Assembly: GCA_963794385.1 (NCBI GenBank)
Contig: CAWCDT010000009.1
Span: 1-18,598 of the forward strand
Source: Gaiellasilicea sp963794385
Lineage (GTDB): Bacteria > Actinomycetota > Thermoleophilia > Gaiellales > Gaiellaceae
Length of the DNA: 18,598 bases
Direction of reading: 5' to 3'
Shown here: positions 13,035 to 18,598 of the stretch, piece by piece
How the letters are laid out: every line of letters begins with the position of its first letter
Numbering within the stretch: position 1 is the stretch's first letter
Program-made: the position numbers and the translations under genes
Notes under the pieces: generated by a model
What the model saw: the letters and a program-made list of their open reading frames with translations, nothing else
Told to the model about the DNA's origin: nothing
Database searches by the model: none

Positions 13035-14456
13035 GTGAGGCCATGCTGCACGGACGAGCTCGAGATCTATCGACGCGGCGTCGAGAACGCGCCGAGGCCG
13101 GCGTGCTGCCCGCCGCCGTTCGACGTCGACAACAACTGGATGACCGAGTACCCGCGCGCGTACGTGATCCCGCGGGGTACGGGCCAGCGGAGCGCGCCCG
13201 AGGCAACTCGCCTCGCCCAGTGGCTGCTCGACAACCAGATCGTCGTCGAGGAGCTGCGGCAGGACGCCACCTTCGAGGGCCAGACGTTCGAGCGAGGCTC
13301 GTACGTGGTCTGGATGAACCAGGCGCGGCGCGGGCTCGCCGACACGGCACTCGGCATCGGCGTCGACATCTCGAGCCGGATCAGCATCCTCTACGCACCG
13401 CCCGGGGCATGGAGTCACGGCTACCTGTGGGGCGCGACGGTCGTCACGATCCCGCGCGACGCCGCGTTCTCGCCCCGGACGAACGAGATCAGGAGGCTGG
13501 CGCGGGCCCGCGGCGAGGTCGACTCCGGACGCGCGGACGCGTACGCCCTCGAGCTCGACTCGCCGACGGCCGTGCGCACGCTCAACGGCCTGCTCGCAGC
13601 CGGGACCTCGGCGCAGCTGGCGCTCTCGTCGTTCACGACGCTGGACGGGGAGACCCTCCCTGCCGGGAGCGCGATCTTCGCGGGAGACGAGGCGACGAGG
13701 CGGGCGCTCAGGGACGCCGTCCGCGACGCGGAGCTCGTGGTCAAGCGCGTGCAGACCGGGAGTCTGCCGTCGCTGGAGCCGGTCGAGGGGGTGCCGCGAA
13801 TCGCGGTGCTCGTTGGTGCGCTCGACCAGAACATCTGGGTGCTCCGCAACCTCGGCTTCACCGCCAACCCGGTCTCGATCGGGACGATCAACTCCGCCCC
13901 CGCGGATCCGCTGCTCGAGTACGACCTCGTCTACAACACCGGTAACTGGCCGTCCGCGGCCAACCCGGTCGCACGGACGAGGCTGACCGAGTTCTTTGCC
14001 CGCGGCGGCGGGTACCTCGGGGCCGGCACCGGCGGCGCCAACTTCCTCACCGTCGGCGCGCAGGTGACGGGCCTCACGGCGCTCTCCCGGGGCGGTGACG
14101 GGGTGGGGCGGAGCGGCATCATCTGGTGGGACAACGTCGGCGGCGCGTCGAGCCCCGTCGTCGGCGCCTATCCGGCCCGCGACACGGCGATCGTCGACCC
14201 GCCGACGTGGTTCACGACCGTGCCGGCAACGATGAGCGTGGACGCGCGGCTGCCGTTGACCGGGTTCTTCGCAGCGGGGCTGTGGGCGCCCGATGCGGAG
14301 TCGGCCACCGCGCCGGGCTCGGCCGTGATCGCCCACGGGACGAACACTGCCGCGACCGCGCGGCTGATCGTGTTCGCGATGAACCCGCTCTACCGCGCCG
14401 ACCCGGAGCGCGAGTGGCCGGCGGTGGCCACCTCGGCGTACTGGGCCGACCGGTAG
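13035..14456 (+). CDS. 3' part of the M14 peptidase gene: linker and amidotransferase-like C-terminal domain
   Basis: This is the continuation of the preceding gene, not an independent one. The GTG at 13035 has no ribosome site, and the first six residues are out of the native frame. Native reading resumes at DELEIYRRGVENA (about 13052), after one extra G in CACGGACGAG. The region contains a predicted linker (FDVDNNWMTEYPRAYVIPRG) and repeated alpha/beta segments. A class I amidotransferase-like or ThuA-like domain follows from about 13798, with IAVLVGALDQNIWVLRNLGF, YDLVYNTGNW, and FFARGGGYLGAGTGGANFL as the elbow-like turn. M14 proteins with such a C-terminal domain are known in bacteria. 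A strong hairpin follows the stop. Confidence 0.75.
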   Translation: MRPCCTDELEIYRRGVENAPRPACCPPPFDVDNNWMTEYPRAYVIPRGTGQRSAPEATRLAQWLLDNQIVVEELRQDATFEGQTFERGSYVVWMNQARRGLADTALGIGVDISSRISILYAPPGAWSHGYLWGATVVTIPRDAAFSPRTNEIRRLARARGEVDSGRADAYALELDSPTAVRTLNGLLAAGTSAQLALSSFTTLDGETLPAGSAIFAGDEATRRALRDAVRDAELVVKRVQTGSLPSLEPVEGVPRIAVLVGALDQNIWVLRNLGFTANPVSIGTINSAPADPLLEYDLVYNTGNWPSAANPVARTRLTEFFARGGGYLGAGTGGANFLTVGAQVTGLTALSRGGDGVGRSGIIWWDNVGGASSPVVGAYPARDTAIVDPPTWFTTVPATMSVDARLPLTGFFAAGLWAPDAESATAPGSAVIAHGTNTAATARLIVFAMNPLYRADPEREWPAVATSAYWADR

Positions 14457-14464
14457 GGGGTGCT

Positions 14465-14498
14465 CGGGGAGGGGCGGCGGCCGCGCCGCCCCTCCCCG
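14465..14498. terminator. Bidirectional GC hairpin between convergent genes
   Basis: A perfect 15-bp stem (14465-14479 with 14484-14498) and a GCCG loop lie in the 43-base gap between the convergent M14 and EamA genes. There is no T-tract, so it is not a canonical intrinsic terminator; it may act as a barrier or mRNA 3'-end protector on both strands. Confidence 0.65.
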
Positions 14499-14499
14499 G

Positions 14500-15441
14500 C
14501 TACGCAGCGAGCAGCTCGGGCTCGACCGCCGGCACCGGCCGCGGCGCCGCCTGCGGACGCGGGCGCCGGCGGGGCCGAACCTGCAGGATCACGACAGCCG
14601 AGACGACAAGGGCCGCGCCGAGCAACTGCACGGGGCCGAGCCGCTCGCCGAGGACGAGCGCCGCGAGGCCGATCGTCAGGGGCGGCTCGACCGTGCCGAG
14701 GATCGTCGCGCGGGACGGGCCTACGCGCCGGACGCCGGCGAGGAAGGCGCCGATCGGCAGCACGGTCGCGACGAGCGCGACCGCCGCGAGCGTCAGCAGC
14801 GTCCGGGCGGGCAGCCCGACCGCGAGCGAGCCGGAGGCGGCCCCGCCCAGCGCGAACGCCGTCGCGGCGCCCGTGCACAGCATCGTCGCCAACACGAGCG
14901 GCGGCGTCTCGCCAAGGAGCCGGTCCGACACGAGCACGTACGCCGCGTAGGTGACGGCCGCGGCGACCGCGAGCCCGACGCCCACCGGGTCGAGCGCTCC
15001 GCCGACGCCGCCCGCGAGCACGAGCGCAACGCCGCTCAGCGCGACGGCCAGAGCCGCCAGACGCCGCCGCGTGGCCCGTTCGCGCCGCAGCAGCACCGCC
15101 CCGGCGACGACGAGCGCCGGATAGCCGCACATCACGAGCGACGCGAGCGAGACGTCGATCCGCTCGAGCGAAGCGAAGAAGAGGCCCGTCTCCACGCCGT
15201 AGATCGTCAGTCCGAGCAGGAACGGCGGCAGCAGCACACGGAGCGGAGTCGACGCGAGGGCGCGCCGGCTCAGCACCGCGAGCACCAAGGCTGCAAGTGC
15301 GAACCGGATCGTGCCGATCGAGGCGACGCTCGCGCCGTCCGCGAACGCGCCCTTGACGAGGAGCGGCTGCAGTGCAAACGCCGCCCCGGCGACGATGCAG
15401 AGGGCAACGCCGGCGCGTTCGCGTGTCCACTCGAAAGCCAT
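14500..15441 (-). CDS. EamA/DMT-family transporter
   Basis: 313 residues from the ATG at 15441 (a TTG three codons earlier is possible). About ten hydrophobic helices in two EamA repeats: residues about 9-140 (GVALCIVAGAAFALQPLLVKG, IRFALAALVLAV, TIYGVETGLFFASLERIDVSLASLV) and about 150-285 (GLAVAAAVTYAAYVLVSDRLL, VALVATVLPIGAFLAGVRRVGPSRATILGTVEPPLTIGLAALVLGERLG). The GTVEPPLTIGLAALVLGE segment is the family hallmark. DMT exporters move metabolites such as amino acids or drugs; the substrate is unknown. The arginine-rich tail is cytoplasmic. It is divergent from the LysR gene, which likely regulates it. TACCTT ends 7 nt before the ATG and no Shine-Dalgarno is visible. Confidence 0.9.
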   Translation of the reverse strand: MAFEWTRERAGVALCIVAGAAFALQPLLVKGAFADGASVASIGTIRFALAALVLAVLSRRALASTPLRVLLPPFLLGLTIYGVETGLFFASLERIDVSLASLVMCGYPALVVAGAVLLRRERATRRRLAALAVALSGVALVLAGGVGGALDPVGVGLAVAAAVTYAAYVLVSDRLLGETPPLVLATMLCTGAATAFALGGAASGSLAVGLPARTLLTLAAVALVATVLPIGAFLAGVRRVGPSRATILGTVEPPLTIGLAALVLGERLGPVQLLGAALVVSAVVILQVRPRRRPRPQAAPRPVPAVEPELLAA

Positions 15442-15448
15442 AACGGGC

Positions 15449-15454
15449 AAGGTA
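15449..15454 (-). promoter_or_regulatory. -10-like box TACCTT for EamA gene
   Basis: TACCTT on the minus strand ends 7 nt before the ATG at 15441, consistent with a leaderless transcript. It is about 45 bases from the putative LysR operator at 15500-15514. Confidence 0.4.
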
Positions 15455-15499
15455 CGGACGCTTGAGCGGTAGGGGTAGACTCAGTCTTCTTGACTAACG

Positions 15500-15514
15500 A
15501 TAGGGATAGCCTAT
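15500..15514. promoter_or_regulatory. Putative LysR-type operator (T-N11-A)
   Basis: ATAGG-GATAG-CCTAT is a 15-bp inverted repeat containing the T-N11-A pattern that LysR-family regulators bind. It covers the first two bases of the LysR start codon (ATG at 15513), a position suited to autorepression. It lies in the 71-base divergent spacer with the EamA gene. Confidence 0.5.
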
Positions 15515-16451
15515 GAATCTGCAGCAGATCACGTACTTCCTGGCCGCGGCCGAGCATGGCTCGTTCAGCCGTGCTGCGCGCGCGCTCTACCTCGCCCAGC
15601 CCTCCCTCTCCGAGCAGGTGCGCGCACTCGAGGCCGAGCTCGGCGTCGAGCTCTTTGCCCGCGCCGGGCGCGGCGTCGTCCTGACGGAGGCAGGACGCGC
15701 GTTTCGGCCCGAAGCGGAGCGCGTGCTCGCCGCCCTGACAGCCGCCCGCGAGGCGGTCGTCGAGGTCCGTGAGCTGCGCGGCGGCACGCTCAGCATCGGC
15801 ATGTTCGGCACCGCCTCCGGCTTTCTCCTCTCGCGTCTCGTCGCCGACTTCCGCTCCCGGCACCCCGGCGTCGCGCTCCGGCTCGTGGGCCAGAACTCCT
15901 CCGAGGTCGCGGAGGACGTTCGGCGCGGCCGGCTCGAGGCGGCGCTGGTGGTGCTCCCCGTCGACGACGAGGGGCTCGAGGTACGGCCTGCCCGGCGCGA
16001 GGAGGTCGTCTACGTCAGCAGCGATCGCGAGCGGGTGCGCGAGCCGGTGCCGATCGAGCGGGTCGCCGCGGCGCCGCTGATCCTCTACGACGCCCACTAC
16101 GGCTGGAACGACCCGACCCGCCGCCAGCTGCAGGAGCGCGCGCAGCGAGCGGGCGTCCAGCTCGAGCCCGTCATCGAGATCGAGGACATGGAGGCTGCGC
16201 TCGAGCTCGCCGCCAGTGGGCTCGGCGACACGGTCGCTCCCCGCGCCGCGCTCACGCACCGGCGCCGCTTCCGCTCGCTCGGCTCCGCCTCGTTCGCGGA
16301 GCCGCTCTACGACACGTTCGCGTTCATCGCCCGCCGCAACGCGCCGGTCTCACCGGCGGCCCGAGCCTTCGTCGAGCTCGCGGAGAGGCGCCTCGCCGAG
16401 TTCGGCGAGGGCGTCCTCTACGCGGGAATGGGGGCCGAGGCCGAGACCTAG
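15513..16451 (+). CDS. LysR-family transcriptional regulator
   Basis: 312 residues. The N-terminal winged helix is typical: MNLQQITYFLAAAEHGSFSRAARALYLAQPSLSEQVRALEAELGVELFAR (residues 1-50), then RGVVLTEAGRAF. The linker helix and effector domain follow (GGTLSIGMFGTASGFLLSRLVADFRSRHPGVALRLV, RRGRLEAALVVLP, ASGLGDTVAPRAAL). The effector is unknown. Divergence from the EamA transporter, and an inverted repeat over its own start codon, suggest it controls both genes. Its TAG stop overlaps the TAG of the convergent sigma factor gene within CTAG. Confidence 0.94.
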   Translation: MNLQQITYFLAAAEHGSFSRAARALYLAQPSLSEQVRALEAELGVELFARAGRGVVLTEAGRAFRPEAERVLAALTAAREAVVEVRELRGGTLSIGMFGTASGFLLSRLVADFRSRHPGVALRLVGQNSSEVAEDVRRGRLEAALVVLPVDDEGLEVRPARREEVVYVSSDRERVREPVPIERVAAAPLILYDAHYGWNDPTRRQLQERAQRAGVQLEPVIEIEDMEAALELAASGLGDTVAPRAALTHRRRFRSLGSASFAEPLYDTFAFIARRNAPVSPAARAFVELAERRLAEFGEGVLYAGMGAEAET

Positions 16452-17539
16452 GCGACAGCGGCGAGCGACTGGCCCGGCAGCAGCGGCTGCGTCCGGAGCA
16501 GCTTCTCGAGCCCGCTCAGCGCGCTCGCCTCCAGCTGCCGGATCCGCTCGCGCGTCAGGTCGAGCTTGCGGCCGATCTGCTCGAGGCTCGCGCCCTCGCC
16601 GTCGTCGAAGCCGAACCGAAGCTCCAGCACCCGGCGCTCGCGCTCAGGCAGGCGGGCCATCGCCTCGCGGATGCGCTGCTGCTGCAGCGAAGCGTCGACG
16701 AGATCCACCGGATCCTCTGCGCCGCGGTCGGCGAAGAGATCACCGAGCTCGCCGTCGCCATCGCCGATCGTCTGGTTCAGCGACACCGACGCCTCGACCG
16801 CGTCGAGGGCCTCCTCGACGTGATGGCGCTTCAGCTGCGTCTCCTTGACGAGCTCGTCGAGCGTCGGGACGCGTCCGTGGAGCGCCTCGAGCTTCTGGCG
16901 GGCGCGCTTCAGCTTCAGGCGCCGCTCCTGCACGTGCACCGGGATGCGGATCGTGTCGGACTGATTCGCGACCGCGCGCTGGCACGACTGGCGGATCCAC
17001 CAGGTTGCGTAGGTCGAGAACTTGAAGCCCTTGCGGTAGTCGAACTTCTCGACTGCGCGGTTGAGCCCGATCGTGCCGTCCTGGATCAGGTCGAGCAGCG
17101 GCAGGCCGTGGCCCTGGTAGCGCTTCGCGATCGACACGACGAGGCGCAGGTTGGAGTTGACCATGCGCTCCTTGGCCTCGAGGTCGCCGCGCTCGATCCG
17201 CTTCGCGAGAGCGACCTCCTCGGCCGCAGTCAGGAGCGGGTGCTTGCCGATCTCGTTCAGGAAGAGCTGGAGGCTGTCGCGGACGACGCCCACGGGGCGC
17301 AGGTCGAGCCCGGCGGACGCATCCTCGGCGGCCGGAGCACCCTCCTCGATCTCGACGTCGGCGGCCGCCAGCGTCGCCCGCAGCTCCTCCACGGTCTCGT
17401 CATCGAGGTCGTGGTCGAGCTGGAGCGCCTCGAGCTCCGCGGCGTCGACGACGCCGCGCGCCTCCGCGTCCAGTAGGAAGTCGGCCAGGGCCGTGTTCAT
17501 GTTCAGGCCGTCAAGGCCCAGTGCACCATCCGTCCGCAT
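16448..17539 (-). CDS. RNA polymerase sigma factor, RpoD/SigA family
   Basis: 363 residues; ATG at 17539 with GGAGG 11-15 nt upstream. The first 80 residues are acidic and short compared with E. coli region 1.1. Region 1.2 is DSLQLFLNEIGKHPLLTAAEEVALAKRIERGD (about 88-119). Region 2 is RMVNSNLRLVVSIAKRYQGHGLPLLDLIQDGTIGLNRAVEKFDYRKGFKFSTYATWWIRQSCQRAV (about 125-190), with the aromatic melting residues. Region 3 starts at IRIPVHV, and region 4 holds LPERERRVLELRFG and the helix-turn-helix LEQIGRKLDLTRERIRQLE. It directs RNA polymerase to -35/-10 promoters. Whether it is the principal sigma or an additional group 2 member cannot be told here. It is divergent from recR and overlaps the LysR stop by three bases. 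Confidence 0.92.
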   Translation of the reverse strand: MRTDGALGLDGLNMNTALADFLLDAEARGVVDAAELEALQLDHDLDDETVEELRATLAAADVEIEEGAPAAEDASAGLDLRPVGVVRDSLQLFLNEIGKHPLLTAAEEVALAKRIERGDLEAKERMVNSNLRLVVSIAKRYQGHGLPLLDLIQDGTIGLNRAVEKFDYRKGFKFSTYATWWIRQSCQRAVANQSDTIRIPVHVQERRLKLKRARQKLEALHGRVPTLDELVKETQLKRHHVEEALDAVEASVSLNQTIGDGDGELGDLFADRGAEDPVDLVDASLQQQRIREAMARLPERERRVLELRFGFDDGEGASLEQIGRKLDLTRERIRQLEASALSGLEKLLRTQPLLPGQSLAAVA

Positions 17540-17703
17540 TTCTCAAGTCCTCCGAAGAAGGTGGGGGGTCGAAGCCGACACGGGTTACCGCGTCGCTCAC
17601 TAGGTAAGAACGGCACCGAGGCGGGTTTATTCTCGATTCTCGGCAAATCCGCACAAAACCCTTACTTCTGTATCAAGTCTCCCGAACGTCCGAAACGGGC
17701 GGG

Positions 17704-17709
17704 TACGCT
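17704..17709 (+). promoter_or_regulatory. -10-like box TACGCT for recR
   Basis: TACGCT ends 7 nt before the GTG at 17717. There is no Shine-Dalgarno, and the spacing fits a leaderless transcript. The -35 region is not clear. The 177-base gap to the sigma gene also must hold that gene's promoter, which I could not place. Confidence 0.45.
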
Positions 17710-17716
17710 CAATCCT

Positions 17717-18307
17717 GTGCTGAGCCCGTCGGTCGACAACCTCGTCGCGCAGCTGACGCGGCTCCCCGGAATCGGCTCGCGCACGGCGCAGCGGCTCGCC
17801 TTCCACCTCCTCTCGGCCCAGCGGGACGAGGCGCTCGCGCTCGCATCCGCGATCAAGGAGGTGAAGGAGCGCGTCCGCTTCTGCCGTGACTGCGGCAACC
17901 TGACCGAGGACGAGCTGTGCGCGATCTGCAGCGACCCGCGTCGCGACCGCACGGTCGTCTGCGTCGTCGAGCAGCCCGTCGACGTGGTCTCGCTCGAGCG
18001 GACGCACGAGTACCGCGGCCTCTACCACGTGCTCGGCGGCTCGCTCTCGCCGCTCGACGGCGTCGAGCCCGAGCACCTGCGGATCGACGAGCTGCTCCGC
18101 CGCGTCGCCGAGGGCGGGATCACCGAGGTCGTCCTCGCGACGAACCCGAACATGACCGGCGAGGCGACGGCGGCCTACCTCGCCGACCGCCTGCGCGACC
18201 GCGCCACCGTGACGCGGCTCGCCAGCGGCCTTCCGGTCGGCGGCGACCTCGAGTACGCCGACGAGGTCACGCTCGGGCGCGCGCTCGCCGGCAGGCGCGA
18301 GATCTGA
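17717..18307 (+). CDS. recR: Recombination mediator protein RecR
   Basis: 196 residues from the GTG at 17717, matching the usual length of about 198; the longer open frame from 17561 lacks family similarity in its extra 52 residues. Features in order: helix-hairpin-helix LTRLPGIGSRTAQRLAFHLL, four-cysteine zinc finger CRDCGNLTEDELCAIC, and a Toprim domain with VCVVEQPVDVVSLERTHEYRGLYHVLGGSLSPLDGVEP, then VVLATNPNMTGEATAAYLADRL and ASGLPVGGDLEYADEVTLGRALAGRREI. RecR with RecO loads RecA on gaps. It is normally next to dnaX-ybaB but is separated here by about 7.5 kb. Two promoter-hairpin units follow it. Confidence 0.96.
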   Translation: MLSPSVDNLVAQLTRLPGIGSRTAQRLAFHLLSAQRDEALALASAIKEVKERVRFCRDCGNLTEDELCAICSDPRRDRTVVCVVEQPVDVVSLERTHEYRGLYHVLGGSLSPLDGVEPEHLRIDELLRRVAEGGITEVVLATNPNMTGEATAAYLADRLRDRATVTRLASGLPVGGDLEYADEVTLGRALAGRREI

Positions 18308-18346
18308 TTTTTCGCGCACTTTGCGAGCTTCGGCTCGACGCGGCAC

Positions 18347-18375
18347 TTGCAGACGCCGGCCGGGATGGATAGATT
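18347..18375 (+). promoter_or_regulatory. Sigma70-type promoter of hairpin unit 1
   Basis: TTGCAG (18347-18352), a 17-nt spacer containing GCCGGCCG, and TAGATT (18370-18375). The expected start is about 18382, the base before the hairpin at 18383. Confidence 0.5.
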
Positions 18376-18382
18376 CACCGGG

Positions 18383-18423
18383 CTGAACCGGTGGGCCTTC
18401 GGGTCTGTCGGTTCAGCATTTTT
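18383..18423 (+). ncRNA. UUCG hairpin with T-tract, unit 1 (short RNA or terminator)
   Basis: A 15-bp stem with a UUCG tetraloop closed by C-G spans 18383-18416, followed by five Ts at 18419-18423. Four pairs in the upper stem are G-U or U-G. It could be the recR terminator (75 bases after the stop), but a 17-nt-spaced promoter lies directly upstream. The unit would then make an RNA of only about 40 nt. It is paralogous to unit 2. Confidence 0.45.
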
Positions 18424-18505
18424 CGTGGTCCGTTTCGGGTCTTCGAGACCTGCACGACACGACGTCGGAATTCCCGCAAAGAGCGAACTTTTGCGCGGGG
18501 CCGGC

Positions 18506-18534
18506 TTGACGGCCGCCGGCCGCGACACTAGAGT
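18506..18534 (+). promoter_or_regulatory. Sigma70-type promoter of hairpin unit 2
   Basis: TTGACG (18506-18511), a 17-nt spacer also containing GCCGGCCG, and TAGAGT (18529-18534). This is a near-consensus actinobacterial housekeeping promoter. The expected start is about 18541, two bases before the hairpin. Confidence 0.6.
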
Positions 18535-18542
18535 CCTGCCAT

Positions 18543-18582
18543 CTGAACCGACGGGCCTTCGGGTTCGTCGGTTCAGTGTTTT
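18543..18582 (+). ncRNA. UUCG hairpin with T-tract, unit 2 (short RNA or terminator)
   Basis: A 15-bp stem with a C(UUCG)G loop spans 18543-18576, followed by four Ts at 18579-18582. The outer eight pairs and loop are identical to unit 1. Stem positions 9-12 differ but all still pair. With the promoter upstream it would give an RNA of about 40 nt, or act as an attenuator for a gene beyond the window edge. Confidence 0.5.
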
Positions 18583-18598
18583 AAGGCCACCGGCGCGC

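Noticed and set aside
11826..14336. 836-residue open frame on the minus strand opposite the M14 peptidase
   Set aside because: Arg/Asp/Val-rich antisense shadow of a GC-rich gene; the plus strand has signal peptide, ribosome site and M14 catalytic residues.
17561..17716. N-terminal extension of recR
   Set aside because: No similarity to RecR; the GTG at 17717 gives normal length and sits 7 nt after a TACGCT box.
1..18598. CRISPR array or insertion sequence
   Set aside because: No regularly spaced direct repeats and no transposase-like protein seen; the cytochrome heptads are coding repeats and the 61-nt inverted copies flank no transposase.

Overview
The window is about 18.6 kb of high-GC bacterial DNA, mostly ordinary chromosome of a high-GC actinomycete. 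GTG and TTG starts are frequent and several genes look leaderless. A large SRP RNA with an Alu domain, and a two-TM membrane protein of the type often misnamed LigA in actinobacteria, point to a deep-branching class such as Thermoleophilia. That placement is inference; the sequence alone only shows a high-GC actinobacterial character.

Layout. 1-1063: a 61-nt element, a two-TM membrane protein gene, an inverted copy of the same element, and tRNA-Ser(GGA). 1099-2039 (minus): clpS followed by a membrane-anchored c-type cytochrome whose frame is broken by one base inside a heptapeptide repeat. 2077-3294: an M29 aminopeptidase, convergent with the large SRP RNA (3301-3580, minus). The SRP RNA is divergent from tRNA-Val(CAC). 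3692-4130: no gene seen. 4131-5048: an orphan TIR-like effector with a C-terminal domain that resembles the Cap15-type beta-barrel nucleotide sensor. 5091-6935 (minus): a secreted double beta-helix protein. 7030-8097 (minus): a winged-helix (HTH_42) protein. 8177-8260: a 27-residue membrane peptide.

8323-11481 is a co-directional block: dnaX, a six-codon linker ORF, ybaB and an L-2-hydroxyglutarate oxidase-like gene, with the junctions after dnaX tied by 4-nt stop/start overlaps. A small conserved gene (minus) follows. Then comes a secreted M14 carboxypeptidase with a C-terminal amidotransferase-like domain, interrupted by two mutually compensating 1-nt indels. A strong GC hairpin separates it from an EamA transporter, which is divergent from a LysR regulator. 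An RpoD-family sigma factor (minus) overlaps the LysR stop codon. recR then reads to the right; it is usually next to dnaX-ybaB but here lies about 7.5 kb away. After recR there are two copies of a unit made of a sigma70-type promoter followed at once by a 15-bp UUCG hairpin and a T-tract.

The two most interesting items are the orphan TIR/beta-barrel protein, a possible nucleotide-signal-triggered NADase defence effector without an adjacent cyclase, and the tandem promoter-hairpin units after recR, whose stems keep pairing despite sequence changes.
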